Position numbers and translations under genes: made by a program. Positions 25,107 to 33,332 of a stretch of DNA of 64,000 bases are shown piece by piece. Location of the stretch: contig NZ_JAFCJZ010000001.1 in NCBI RefSeq assembly GCF_018130765.1, positions 620,001-684,000 of the forward strand, read 5' to 3'. Position 1 is the stretch's first letter. Each line of letters opens with the position of its first letter. The notes beneath the pieces were generated by a model. The model saw only the letters and a list, made by a program, of their open reading frames with translations. It ran no database searches and was not told the DNA's origin. The stretch is from Bradyrhizobium iriomotense. GTDB lineage: Bacteria > Pseudomonadota > Alphaproteobacteria > Rhizobiales > Xanthobacteraceae.

Positions 25107-26390
25107 TTAGCGCTGGACCACCGGCGGCGAGGACTGCACCGCGCCCTGCCGGGCCGGTGCGGGATTGGCTGGATTGGCCGGGCGCGTCGCCGGCGGCTTT
25201 TTCTGCTGATTGGGGCGCGCCGGCGTGGTCGCGGTCGGCGCGTCGGCAGCGCCGGGCGCTGCGGCGGCCGGGGGCTGCGCATCCTCGGCCGGCTCGACCG
25301 TGTCGTTCTGGATCTGCTTCTCCATCGCGCGCAGCTTGGCGACGTTCTTCTGGTGCGCGTCGTAGGTCTCGGTAAAGGCATGCCCGCCGGTGCCGTCGGC
25401 GACGAAATAGAGGTCGCGGGTGCGGGCCGGGTTGGCGGCGGCTTCCAGCGAGGCGCGGCCGGGATTGGAGATCGGACCCGGCGGCAGGCCGTCGATCACA
25501 TAGGTGTTGTAGGGCGAAGGCTGCGTGATCTCGCTGCGCTTGATCGGACGGCCCAGCGTACCCTTGCCGCCGACGAGACCGTAGATGATCGTCGGATCGG
25601 ACTGCAGCTTGATCTTCTGCCTCAGGCGATTGACGAACACCGCGGCAACGCGGCTGCGCTCGTCGGGCTTGCCGGTCTCCTTCTCGACGATCGAGGCCAG
25701 CGTCACCAGCTGCTCGGGAGTCTTGACCGGAACGTCCTGGCTGCGGCGTTCCCAGATCTCCGCCAGCACGCGCTTGTGCGCCTGCTGCATGCGCTGGATC
25801 ACCTGCTCGCGCGTGGTGCCGCGCGGGAATTTGTAGGTCTCGGGCAGCAGCGTGCCCTCGCGCGGCAGCTCACGCACGCTGCCGGTGAAGATGTCGTTGT
25901 CGGACAGCCGCGCCACGATCTGCTCGGAGGTCAGGCCTTCGGGAATCGTCACGGCGTGCTGCACCACCTTGCCCTCGACGATGGTGGCGATGACGTCGCG
26001 CAGCGATGCGTTCTTCTGGAACGCATACTCACCCGGCTTGAGGTCCGAGCTCGCCTTCAGCGCGGCGACGCTGGCGATAAACACCCACGGATTGACGTCG
26101 GTCACGCCTTCCTTGTTCAACGTCTCAGCGATGTCGCGCTTGCCGGCACGCTGCGGGATGTTGACGATCTTGTCTTCCCTGAGCGGCCCCGGTGCTTCCA
26201 GCACCTGCCGACCGTAATAATACACGGCGCCGGCGCCGAGCATGGCGATCAGCAGCAGGGTGATGATGGCATTGCCGACGACCACGAAGGGGTTGCGCGC
26301 ACGCTCCGATCGCTTCGGCGGCGGCGGAACCTGTTCCGGCTCGAGCGCTGCCCGCGGGCTCCGGGGCGAAATGGGCGGCCTTTCACTCAT
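25107..26390 (-). CDS. mltG: endolytic transglycosylase MltG (YceG-like)
   Basis: Inner-membrane lytic transglycosylase that cleaves nascent peptidoglycan strands; 427 residues. A Pro-rich cytoplasmic N-terminus is followed by one membrane anchor (VVGNAIITLLLIAMLGAGAV), then a LysM-like region and the catalytic domain, with LASIVEKETGKPDERSRVAA containing the catalytic glutamate (VEKE) and LQSDPTIIYGL, SPYNTYVIDGLPPGPISNPG. The C-terminal 75 residues are a Pro/Ala-rich low-complexity extension (NQQKKPPATRPANPANPAPA), longer than in E. coli. It follows fabF, as in many proteobacteria. Confidence 0.95.
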   Translation of the reverse strand: MSERPPISPRSPRAALEPEQVPPPPKRSERARNPFVVVGNAIITLLLIAMLGAGAVYYYGRQVLEAPGPLREDKIVNIPQRAGKRDIAETLNKEGVTDVNPWVFIASVAALKASSDLKPGEYAFQKNASLRDVIATIVEGKVVQHAVTIPEGLTSEQIVARLSDNDIFTGSVRELPREGTLLPETYKFPRGTTREQVIQRMQQAHKRVLAEIWERRSQDVPVKTPEQLVTLASIVEKETGKPDERSRVAAVFVNRLRQKIKLQSDPTIIYGLVGGKGTLGRPIKRSEITQPSPYNTYVIDGLPPGPISNPGRASLEAAANPARTRDLYFVADGTGGHAFTETYDAHQKNVAKLRAMEKQIQNDTVEPAEDAQPPAAAAPGAADAPTATTPARPNQQKKPPATRPANPANPAPARQGAVQSSPPVVQR

Positions 26391-26515
26391 CGAAGCAACC
26401 TGAATCCTGCCGGTTCAATCGCGGCCTGACAATCGCTTGCCCAGCCAAATGCACGCGCCCACTTCTATGACTATCGCCGAATACGGCAAAACGGTGGATT
26501 CGTCTCAAACGCAAA

Positions 26516-27781
26516 CTAGCTGGCCAAACGCCGGACGATCACCGACGCATTGGTGCCGCCAAAACCAAAAGAGTTCGACAAGGCGACATTGACCTCACGC
26601 TTCTTCGCCTTGTGCGGCACGAGATCAATCGCAGTCTGGACCGACGGATTGTCGAGGTTGATGGTCGGCGGCACGACATTATCGCGAATCGCGAGAATGG
26701 CGAAGATCGCCTCGATCGCACCCGCCGCGCCGAGGAGATGGCCGGTCGACGACTTGGTCGAGGACATCGCAACCTTGGAGGCGGCATTGCCGAGCAGACG
26801 CTCGACCGCGCCGAGCTCGATCTCGTCGCCGAGCGGCGTCGAGGTGCCGTGCGCGTTGATGTAGTCGAGATCGGACGGCGTCAGGCCGGCACGCTTCAGC
26901 GCGGCCGACATGCTGCGGAAACCGCCATCGCCATCGGGCGACGGCGACGTGATGTGATAGGCATCGCCCGACAGGCCGTAGCCGATCACCTCGGCGTAGA
27001 TCCTGGCGCCGCGGCGCTGCGCGTGCTCGAGTTCCTCGAGCACCAGGACGCCGGCGCCCTCGCCCATGACAAAACCGTCGCGGTCCTTGTCGTAGGGACG
27101 CGAGGCCTTCTCGGGTGTCTCGTTGAAGCCGGTCGAGAGTGCGCGCGCGGCATTGAAGCCGGCAATGCCGATGCGGCTGATCGGCGATTCGGCGCCACCG
27201 GCGACCATGACGTCGGCATCGCCGAGCGCGATCAGGCGGGCGGCATCGCCGACCGCATGCGCACCGGTCGAGCAGGCCGTGACCACCGAATGGTTCGGCC
27301 CCTTCAGCCCGTGCGCGATCGAGACGTAGCCGGAGGCGAGATTGATCAGGCGGCCCGGGATGAAGAACGGCGACACCCGGCGCGGTCCCCGCTCCTTCAG
27401 CAGGATCGCTGTGTCGGCGATACCGTTGAGGCCGCCAATGCCCGACCCGATCATGGTGCCGGTCGCGCACTTGTCCTCTTCGGATTCGGGGTGCCAATTG
27501 GCGTCGTCGAGCGCCTGGCCTGCGGCGGCCATGCCGAAGATGATGAAGTCGTCGACCTTGCGCTGGTCCTTCGGCTCCATCCATTTGTCGGGATTGAAGC
27601 TGTCGTTGGTGCCGTCGCCGCGCACGACCGTGCAGGCGATTTTGGTCTGCAGATCGGAAACATCGAAGCTCTCGATCCTGCGCGCACCGCTTTCGCCGTT
27701 GAGGATGCGCTTCCAGGTCGGCTCGACGCCACAGCCGAGTGGCGAGACCATGCCGAGACCCGTGACGACGACCCGCCTCAT
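26516..27781 (-). CDS. fabF: 3-oxoacyl-[acyl-carrier-protein] synthase II
   Basis: Condensing enzyme that elongates fatty acids with malonyl-ACP; 421 residues. It starts MRRVVVTGLGMVSPLGCGVE. The Cys-His-His triad is visible: cysteine in VVTACSTGAHAVGDA, histidines in YINAHGTSTPLGD and STKSSTGHLLGAAGAIEAIF. It lies downstream of acpP with a 109-base gap holding a strong hairpin, which may allow acpP to be expressed more highly than fabF. Confidence 0.97.
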   Translation of the reverse strand: MRRVVVTGLGMVSPLGCGVEPTWKRILNGESGARRIESFDVSDLQTKIACTVVRGDGTNDSFNPDKWMEPKDQRKVDDFIIFGMAAAGQALDDANWHPESEEDKCATGTMIGSGIGGLNGIADTAILLKERGPRRVSPFFIPGRLINLASGYVSIAHGLKGPNHSVVTACSTGAHAVGDAARLIALGDADVMVAGGAESPISRIGIAGFNAARALSTGFNETPEKASRPYDKDRDGFVMGEGAGVLVLEELEHAQRRGARIYAEVIGYGLSGDAYHITSPSPDGDGGFRSMSAALKRAGLTPSDLDYINAHGTSTPLGDEIELGAVERLLGNAASKVAMSSTKSSTGHLLGAAGAIEAIFAILAIRDNVVPPTINLDNPSVQTAIDLVPHKAKKREVNVALSNSFGFGGTNASVIVRRLAS

Positions 27782-27823
27782 ATCCGAAAACTCCGCATCG
27801 AAAGATTCACGGCCAATAACAAG

Positions 27824-27860
27824 AAACCGGCTGGCCGCTGCGAAGCGGCCCGTCCGGTTT
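27824..27860 (-). terminator. hairpin between acpP and fabF (attenuator or processing site)
   Basis: On the minus strand AAACCGG pairs with CCGGTTT, and an inner GGCCGCT pairs with AGCGGCC, followed by TTTCTTGTT. It resembles an intrinsic terminator with a weak U-tract. Placed after acpP, it could reduce read-through into fabF or stabilise the abundant acpP message. Confidence 0.6.
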
Positions 27861-27890
27861 CAACTGTTGTCCCCGCGAAAATGAAGAGCC

Positions 27891-28130
27891 TTAGCTCTTC
27901 GCGTTCTTCTCGAGAAACTTCGTGGCGTCGCCGACGGTGAGAATCGTTTCCGCAGCGTCGTCCGGAATCTCGCAACCGAATTCTTCTTCGAACGCCATCA
28001 CCAGCTCGACGGTGTCCAGACTGTCGGCGCCAAGGTCGTCGATGAAGCTCGCAGCGTCGACAACCTTCTCGGGTTCAACACCAAGGTGTTCGACCACGAT
28101 CTTCTTAACCCGCTCGCCAATGTCACTCAT
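27891..28130 (-). CDS. acpP: acyl carrier protein
   Basis: Small acidic carrier of growing acyl chains in fatty acid synthesis; 79 residues. It contains the phosphopantetheine attachment site [19 protein letters not shown] (the serine of DSL) and the usual N-terminus [19 protein letters not shown]. It lies between fabG and fabF, the standard order. The gap of 314 bases to fabG suggests it has its own promoter. Confidence 0.98.
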   Translation of the reverse strand: MSDIGERVKKIVVEHLGVEPEKVVDAASFIDDLGADSLDTVELVMAFEEEFGCEIPDDAAETILTVGDATKFLEKNAKS

Positions 28131-28444
28131 TGCTTAACCTCGTGTTGTTCCCTGTAGACCCGACCCCCCGGGACGATACGAGCCGTCGTGGTCGTGTTAC
28201 TTGCCTTTGCTTACGAACTTTGATTTGGCCCCATCCTAACCGATGCAGGGCCCGGCGAACGACGGCCAAGGCTCCGCATCGCCAATATACAGGGTTTCAA
28301 AAACCTGCAATGGCGTTCTTTGCCCATCCGTTGAAGGTCCGGTTATCATACTTCAATAGCCTTGACTACAAGCCTCATTTCGCTCCGGAAACGGCCGTTC
28401 GCCGCATCCCGGACCGCCCATGTGGGCGGTGCGGAACGAGGGCT
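28131..28444. other. intergenic region between fabG and acpP
   Basis: About 314 bases with no gene that I can support; frames crossing it are antisense extensions into fabG. It should contain the acpP promoter on the minus strand. A hairpin (28413-28430) lies just after the fabG stop. Confidence 0.5.
28413..28430 (-). terminator. hairpin just downstream of fabG
   Basis: ACCGCC and GGCGGT pair around a six-base loop; the whole 18 bases are an almost perfect palindrome, beginning 14 bases after the fabG stop on the minus strand. No T-tract follows, so it may be only a partial terminator. Confidence 0.45.
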
Positions 28445-29182
28445 TCAGATCATGGCCATGCCGCCGTTGACGTGGATGGTCTGGCCCGTGACATAGGCCG
28501 CTTCGTTCGAACTCAGGTAGACGGCCGCCGCCGCGATGTCCTCGGGCGTCCCCAGACGGGCAGCCGGAACCTTGGTCAGGATCGTCTCACGCTGCTTGTC
28601 GTTCAGCGCATCCGTCATCGGCGTCTTGATGAAGCCGGGCGCGATGCAGTTCGCGGTGACGCCGCGCTTGGCGTATTCGGCACCGAGAGTCTTGATCATG
28701 CCGATCAGGCCCGCCTTCGATGCAGTATAATTGCCCTGCCCCGGATTGCCGGTGACGCCGACCACCGAGGTGATCGCGATGATGCGGCCGAAGCGCTTGC
28801 GCATCATCAATTTGGTGGCGGCGCGCGCCAGGCGGAAGGTCGCGGTCAGGTTGACGTTGATGACCTCCTCCCAGTCCTCGTCGCGAAGCTGCACGAAGAG
28901 ATTGTCGCGCGTGATGCCGGCATTGGCGACGAGAATGTCAACCTGGCCCATCGCCGCTTCCGCGGCGGGCACCAGCGCCTCGACCTCGTCAGCCTTGGAG
29001 AGGTTGCAGGGCAGCACGTGAACGCGCTCGCCGAGCTTGCCGGCAAGCTCGTCCAGCACTTCCTTGCGCGTTCCTGAGATGGCGACGGTGGCGCCCTGCG
29101 CATGCAGCGCCTGCGCGATCGCGCCGCCGATGCCGCCGGTCGCGCCGGTGACGAGCGCCTTTTTGCCAGTCAGATCGAACAT
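28445..29182 (-). CDS. fabG: 3-oxoacyl-[acyl-carrier-protein] reductase
   Basis: NADPH-dependent ketoreductase of fatty acid elongation; 245 residues from MFDLTGKKALVTG. Rossmann motif GATGGIGGAIAQ, NAGITRDNLF, catalytic serine in ITSVVGVTGNPGQGNYTASK (which also holds the YxxxK pair), and the C-terminus YVTGQTIHVNGGMAMI are all present. The ATG at 29182 follows a GGAGGAG ribosome-binding site; the longer frame runs into the palindromic repeat and is rejected. Sits between fabD and acpP as in most proteobacteria. Confidence 0.97.
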   Translation of the reverse strand: MFDLTGKKALVTGATGGIGGAIAQALHAQGATVAISGTRKEVLDELAGKLGERVHVLPCNLSKADEVEALVPAAEAAMGQVDILVANAGITRDNLFVQLRDEDWEEVINVNLTATFRLARAATKLMMRKRFGRIIAITSVVGVTGNPGQGNYTASKAGLIGMIKTLGAEYAKRGVTANCIAPGFIKTPMTDALNDKQRETILTKVPAARLGTPEDIAAAAVYLSSNEAAYVTGQTIHVNGGMAMI

Positions 29183-29199
29183 TAAAAACTCCTCCAAAA

Positions 29200-29242
29200 C
29201 ACGATCCGGAAAAATGTGTAGCGGTTTTCCGGAAAGATCGTG
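29200..29242. repeat. dispersed palindromic repeat, family B copy 2
   Basis: An inverted repeat with CACGATCCGGAAAA at one end and TTTTCCGGAAAGATCGTG at the other, lying in the 67-base gap between fabD and fabG. It is the reverse-orientation counterpart of the element at 25061-25105, sharing the loop-side word GTAGCGG / GAAGCGG. Confidence 0.72.
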
Positions 29243-29249
29243 CGCAAAC

Positions 29250-30209
29250 TTAGGCCTGCTTCGCAGCGGCCAATGCATCCTTGGCGGCGGCAATATCGTT
29301 CGGTCCGCCCACGGCAACACCGACGGCACCGTCGGCGATGCGTTTGACGAGTCCCGTCAGCACCTTGCCGGCGCCGATTTCGAAGAAACGGGTCACGCCC
29401 TGCCCAGCCATATAGGCAACCGACTCGCGCCAGCGCACGGTGCCGGTGACCTGCTCGACCAGACGGCGGCGGATCTCGTCGGGATCGGTGATGGCGCTCG
29501 CCAGCACGTTCGACACCAAGGGCGCCGCCGGCGCCTTGATCGTGACCTTCGCCAGCGCCTCGGCCATGGCATCGGCCGCGGGCTGCATCAGCTTGCAATG
29601 GAACGGGGCGGACACCGGCAACAGCATCGCACGCTTGGCGCCCTTGGTCTTGGCGATCTCGACGGCGCGATCGACCGCCGCCTTGTCGCCGGAGACCACC
29701 ACCTGCCCGCCGCCATTGTCATTGGCGGCCTGGCAGACCTGGCCCTGCGCCGCCTCGCCCGCGACCTGCATGGCGGCCTCGTAATCGAGGCCGAGCAGCG
29801 CGGCCATCGCACCGGCACCGACCGGCACGGCCTTTTGCATTGCGAGACCGCGGGTGCGAAGCAACCGGGCCGTGTCGGAGATCGTCAGGCTGCCGGCCGC
29901 GGCCAGCGCCGAATATTCGCCGAGCGAGTGGCCGGCGACGAAGGCAGCGTCCCGCCCCACGGAAAAACCGGCTTCAGCCTCCAGCACGCGCAGGGTGGCG
30001 ATAGACACCGCCATCAGCGCCGGCTGGGCGTTCTCGGTGAGCTGCAGGGTCTCGGCCGGACCATCCCAGATGGTGGCCGTGAGTCTCTCCCCAAGCGCGG
30101 CATCGACCTCGTCGAACACGGCGCGTGCCACCGGAAAGGCGTCGGCCAGGGCCTTGCCCATGCCGACGGCCTGGGACCCCTGCCCCGGAAATGTGAATGC
30201 TGCCGTCAT
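29250..30209 (-). CDS. fabD: malonyl CoA-acyl carrier protein transacylase
   Basis: Loads malonyl units onto ACP; 319 residues. N-terminus MTAAFTFPGQGSQAVGMGKA, nucleophilic serine in GHSLGEYSALAAAG, and catalytic histidine in PVSAPFHCKLM. It is the first gene of the minus-strand fatty acid cluster fabD-fabG-acpP-fabF. The 3' end is followed by a palindromic repeat before fabG, so mRNA processing between them is possible. Confidence 0.97.
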   Translation of the reverse strand: MTAAFTFPGQGSQAVGMGKALADAFPVARAVFDEVDAALGERLTATIWDGPAETLQLTENAQPALMAVSIATLRVLEAEAGFSVGRDAAFVAGHSLGEYSALAAAGSLTISDTARLLRTRGLAMQKAVPVGAGAMAALLGLDYEAAMQVAGEAAQGQVCQAANDNGGGQVVVSGDKAAVDRAVEIAKTKGAKRAMLLPVSAPFHCKLMQPAADAMAEALAKVTIKAPAAPLVSNVLASAITDPDEIRRRLVEQVTGTVRWRESVAYMAGQGVTRFFEIGAGKVLTGLVKRIADGAVGVAVGGPNDIAAAKDALAAAKQA

Positions 30210-30380
30210 CGGCGCTCCCCTGGATCGCTTGAGTTGTATCGAGAAGCCGGCAGCCGACTACGTCCGGCCCAAGCCTTGGTTCCCGATCATGCTCCAAAGG
30301 GGGCCGTAGACACCGTCCGAGGCTGGAATGTCAAGCCAAGAAGGGAAGTTCGACGGGCGTTCAACCGGGGATGCGGTCTC

Positions 30381-31406
30381 TCAGAACCCGCCGCCCGTCT
30401 GGTTGGCATCAACCTTCGCCCCCGCCCGCGCCCGGCGCGCGCTGCTCGCCAATTGTCCCGGCCGGTCGTCACGGTTCGGCTTGGCCGTCGCGAGCCGCAG
30501 CACCGCGGCATAGTTCGGCTGCACCTCCATGCGGCCGGCATGCCGGCTCTCGCTGAGCAGGCGATGCACCTTCGGCAGGTTGTAGCAGGGCACGTAGAAC
30601 AGCAGATGATGCTCGAGGTGGTAGTTTACGTAGTACGGCGCGATGAACAGCCGCTCGAGAAAATTGGCGTGCGTGGTGCGGGTGTTGCGCAGCGGATCGC
30701 TGCTATCGGGCACGACGGCATGCTCGGCGATGTTGCGGATGCGGGTGATGACCATCATCCAGGTGAGCAGCGGCACCAGCCATAGCAGCGGATAGGCCCA
30801 CCACACGCCGGCCGCCGCAAGTGCTGCGAACATCACGGCATTGACGATGCATTGCGGGCCGAGCTTCTCCCAGAAATGCGCCAGACGTTGCCGCCACGGC
30901 CAGTCCTTCGGACCGAACGCGTTGAGCAGTTGCGCCTTGCGCTGCTGGTAACCCGTCTGTCCGGTGATATCGCGAATGAACTTGCGGCGGTAGCTCAACT
31001 GCGTGATCGGAAACGGCGCCGACAGCACGAGATCGGGATCGTCCTCCTGCTGGGTGCGCGCGTGATGCTGCAGATGATAGCGGCGATAGGCACGTGTCTC
31101 CGCAAAGATCGGATAGGCACAGAACCACTGGCTCAGCGTCAGGTTGGTGTTCTCGTCGGCAGACAGGCAGCCATGCGCGCCGTCATGCATGAGGATCGCA
31201 AGGCCCAGCTGGCGCGAGCCGATGATGGCGACGGCGAGAATGTAGGTGAGCGGATTGGGCCACCATGCAACGAGTGCAATCGCGCCGATGATGAGCGCCC
31301 AGGCATGCGCGATCATCGCGATGCCTTTCCAGGTCACGCGCTGGCGCACGTCAGCCAGTTGATCGTCGGTCAGGAAATCGCGGGCACGCATGCGAAGTGC
31401 GGTCAT
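30381..31406 (-). CDS. membrane fatty acid desaturase family protein
   Basis: A 341-residue integral membrane di-iron enzyme of the FADS family. The three histidine boxes are HDGAH (in AILMHDGAHGCLS), HLQHH (YRRYHLQHHARTQQEDDPD) and HLEHH (YVNYHLEHHLLFYVPCY), with hydrophobic spans in between. It probably desaturates or hydroxylates membrane acyl chains or a related lipid; regiospecificity cannot be read. It starts three bases after the stop of a TetR-type regulator, forming a two-gene operon. Its place beside the fab genes suits a role in membrane lipid adjustment. Confidence 0.9.
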   Translation of the reverse strand: MTALRMRARDFLTDDQLADVRQRVTWKGIAMIAHAWALIIGAIALVAWWPNPLTYILAVAIIGSRQLGLAILMHDGAHGCLSADENTNLTLSQWFCAYPIFAETRAYRRYHLQHHARTQQEDDPDLVLSAPFPITQLSYRRKFIRDITGQTGYQQRKAQLLNAFGPKDWPWRQRLAHFWEKLGPQCIVNAVMFAALAAAGVWWAYPLLWLVPLLTWMMVITRIRNIAEHAVVPDSSDPLRNTRTTHANFLERLFIAPYYVNYHLEHHLLFYVPCYNLPKVHRLLSESRHAGRMEVQPNYAAVLRLATAKPNRDDRPGQLASSARRARAGAKVDANQTGGGF

Positions 31407-31409
31407 GGC

Positions 31410-32117
31410 CTAGCTCTCCTCATCCGTAGGGATCGATCCATCGCGGTCGTCGACGAGGCGCAGGCGCGCGGCCTCACCGGTCGACTTCGCCTGCTCGCCG
31501 AGCACGCGCAGCATCTCGGCGCAGAGCTCATCCGGCGAGCGGCCCATGGCGTAGCCTTCCAGGATGACCCCGATGGCGACGGCCCAGAACCGCCGCGAGC
31601 TTTCGTCGGGCGCACGTAAGGAGCGCCAGCCATGCTGCGCGACCTGGCTCGCATACGCCCGCGCGCCCTCGGCGTGCAGGCGCTCGATGGTGCGCTCGAC
31701 CAGCGGCGCCAGATCCTGGCGCCGCCGCGTCAATGTCAGGGCTTCCGCGAAGAAGGCGACCGAATCGCTCGCCGTCACCGTCTCGGCCAGCGCATGGGTG
31801 TAGTCCCGCGGCGTACGCGCCTTCAGCGCAGCCTGCTCGGTCGCACGGGCAAGGTACAGGAGGTCGCGGCAGGCGCATTCCACGAACAGCGCCTCTTTGG
31901 TGCGGAAATAATAGGTGATCTGGCTCGGGAACGCGTTCGCGGCGGCCGCGATGTCGGTGATCGCCGTGCCCGACAGTCCCCGCTCCCGGAATAGCGGGCT
32001 TGCCGCATCCAGCAGCAGTGAGCGCATCTTGCGGCCGGCCGAGCGCGTGGCGCGCGCCGCATGCTTGGGATCGCCTGCAGCCAGCTCAGATGGCAAATGG
32101 GCAGATTTGTCTGCCAT
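31410..32117 (-). CDS. TetR family transcriptional regulator of the desaturase
   Basis: A 235-residue repressor. The helix-turn-helix lies in GTAITDIAAAANAFPSQITY followed by YFRTKEALF, preceded by a basic arm (ATRSAGRKMRSLLLDAASPL). The C-terminal ligand domain is unassigned. Start chosen at MADKSAHLP: an upstream in-frame start at 32153 would lie inside the palindrome that looks like its operator. It is co-directional with the desaturase (three-base gap), so it probably represses both genes in response to a lipid ligand, as DesT and FabR do elsewhere; that parallel is inference. Confidence 0.88.
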   Translation of the reverse strand: MADKSAHLPSELAAGDPKHAARATRSAGRKMRSLLLDAASPLFRERGLSGTAITDIAAAANAFPSQITYYFRTKEALFVECACRDLLYLARATEQAALKARTPRDYTHALAETVTASDSVAFFAEALTLTRRRQDLAPLVERTIERLHAEGARAYASQVAQHGWRSLRAPDESSRRFWAVAIGVILEGYAMGRSPDELCAEMLRVLGEQAKSTGEAARLRLVDDRDGSIPTDEES

Positions 32118-32137
32118 TGGATCCTCCCATTGATTTA

Positions 32138-32154
32138 TTTGTATGCTATACAAA
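32138..32154. promoter_or_regulatory. palindromic operator upstream of tetR-desaturase
   Basis: TTTGTAT-N3-ATACAAA, a perfect 7-bp inverted repeat, lies 20 bases upstream of the TetR start and sits within a longer near-palindrome (32130-32166) whose ends TGATTTATTTG / CAAATAAATCA also match. Size, symmetry and position fit autoregulation by the adjacent TetR protein. The stretch is strikingly AT-rich compared with its surroundings. Confidence 0.65.
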
Positions 32155-32239
32155 CAAATAAATCAAGCCGGATGGTATCCTGAGCCGACTCCGCCCGCCG
32201 GGATCAGGACTGTCCCGGCTGAAAACGAGCCCTCCAACC

Positions 32240-32267
32240 TTGCAAAGCGGCCCAAAATCCGTATAAG
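32240..32267 (+). promoter_or_regulatory. sigma-70-type promoter candidate for the rpsF operon
   Basis: TTGCAA and TATAAG separated by 16 bases, about 190 bases upstream of rpsF. This would give a leader of roughly 185 bases containing the structure at 32393-32454. Confidence 0.45.
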
Positions 32268-32392
32268 GCGCGCATCCGCAGACCCCGGCCGGGAGCTGAA
32301 CGGACGGTCTCAGCAAATCATTCGTGATTTTGGTGTGGCAGGGCCAGTCGGCCCGTCGTCCCGTGTTTCCGCCTTCTGAGCTTAATCCCAGA

Positions 32393-32454
32393 GTCCTTTC
32401 CGAAGGCCTCTTAAGGGCTTGACGCCGGGCGATGCGCCAACATGAGGAAAGGAC
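32393..32454 (+). promoter_or_regulatory. structured rpsF leader that can sequester the ribosome-binding site (candidate S6:S18-type mRNA element)
   Basis: GTCCTTTCC (32393-32401) is exactly complementary to GGAAAGGAC (32446-32454), which contains the rpsF ribosome-binding site just before the ATG at 32459. Between the arms GGCG-ATG-CGCC can form a second hairpin, and a CCG follows the first arm's TTT. Many bacteria carry an rpsF leader bound by the S6:S18 complex for feedback control, with a conserved CCG near the closing stem. The pairing is visible directly; equating it with that element is inference. Confidence 0.55.
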
Positions 32455-32458
32455 CACC

Positions 32459-32959
32459 ATGGCTCTCTATGAGCATGTTTTTCTCGCGCGCCAGGACGCG
32501 AGCCCGCAGCAGGTCGAAGAGCTGACTGCGCAGATGACCGGCATCGTCGAGGGTCTCGGCGGCAAGGTCACCAAGACCGAGAACTGGGGCGTTCGCTCCC
32601 TCACCTACCGCATGAACAAGAACCGCAAGGCGCACTTCGTGCTGCTCAACATCGACGCGCCCTCCGCGGCGATCGCCGAGATCGAGCGCCAGGAGCGCAT
32701 CAGCGAAGACGTGATCCGCTATCTCAGCGTCCGCGTCGAGGAGCTCGAGGAAGGCCCGTCTGCGATGATGCGCAAGGCCGACCGTGATCGCGAGCGTGAC
32801 GATCGTGGCGGCGGCTTCCGCGGCGAGCGCGAAGGCGGCTTCCGTGGCGACCGCGAGGGTGGTTTCCGTGGCGGTGATCGTGACGGTGGTGGCTTCCGCG
32901 GTGATCGCGGCCCGCGCCGTCCGCGCGAAGAAGCTGAAACCACGACGGATGGGGAGTAA
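32459..32959 (+). CDS. rpsF: 30S ribosomal protein S6 with Arg/Gly-rich tail
   Basis: S6 binds 16S rRNA with S18 in the central domain of the small subunit. 166 residues: a normal S6 core ([37 protein letters not shown]) of about 100 residues, then a long tail of GGFRG(D/E)R repeats: [20 protein letters not shown] and similar. This is much longer than the E. coli tail, though extended charged tails occur in alphaproteobacterial S6. The ATG is set by the GAGGAAAGG site. rpsR follows five bases after the stop. Expression may be controlled by the leader just upstream. Confidence 0.97.
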   Translation: MALYEHVFLARQDASPQQVEELTAQMTGIVEGLGGKVTKTENWGVRSLTYRMNKNRKAHFVLLNIDAPSAAIAEIERQERISEDVIRYLSVRVEELEEGPSAMMRKADRDRERDDRGGGFRGEREGGFRGDREGGFRGGDRDGGGFRGDRGPRRPREEAETTTDGE

Positions 32960-32964
32960 GATCA

Positions 32965-33204
32965 ATGGCTGAAGCTGGTGCACGCCGTCCGTTTTTCCGT
33001 CGTCGCAAGAGCTGCCCGTTCACGGGCGCCAATGCTCCGAAGATCGACTACAAGGACTCCAAGCTGCTGATGCGCTACGTCTCCGAGCGCGGCAAGATCG
33101 TGCCGAGCCGCATCACCGCGGTGTCCGCGAAGAAGCAGCGTGAGCTCGCCCGCGCCATCAAGCGCGCGCGCTTCCTGGGCCTGCTGCCCTACGTCATTCG
33201 CTAA
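32965..33204 (+). CDS. rpsR: 30S ribosomal protein S18
   Basis: A 79-residue S18, the partner of S6 in the ribosome. Typical features are [39 protein letters not shown] and the C-terminus [14 protein letters not shown]. The KSCPF stretch keeps one cysteine. It lies between rpsF and a DUF2232 gene in the conserved order rpsF-rpsR-DUF2232-rplI. Confidence 0.98.
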   Translation: MAEAGARRPFFRRRKSCPFTGANAPKIDYKDSKLLMRYVSERGKIVPSRITAVSAKKQRELARAIKRARFLGLLPYVIR

Positions 33205-33215
33205 GACGAATTCGG

Positions 33216-33237
33216 CCGGCGGCGTCATCGCCGCCGG
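33216..33237 (+). terminator. hairpin after rpsR
   Basis: A perfect 9-bp stem CCGGCGGCG / CGCCGCCGG around TCAT, 11 bases after the rpsR stop. There is no U-tract, and rplI further on is normally co-transcribed. It is more likely an attenuation or mRNA-processing point than a full stop. Confidence 0.5.
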
Positions 33238-33332
33238 TCGCACTCTCGAAGTTTCATAAGGCTTCCGGGTCGTCCGGTCGCCGATGGTTGGGGCAAGACG
33301 CCTCTAACCGCTCGAAGGGAGCGGGACAGCTG

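Noticed and set aside
28130..29077. A 315-codon plus-strand frame across the acpP-fabG gap
   Set aside because: Most of it is antisense to fabG, and the part in the gap lacks codon bias or a ribosome-binding site.
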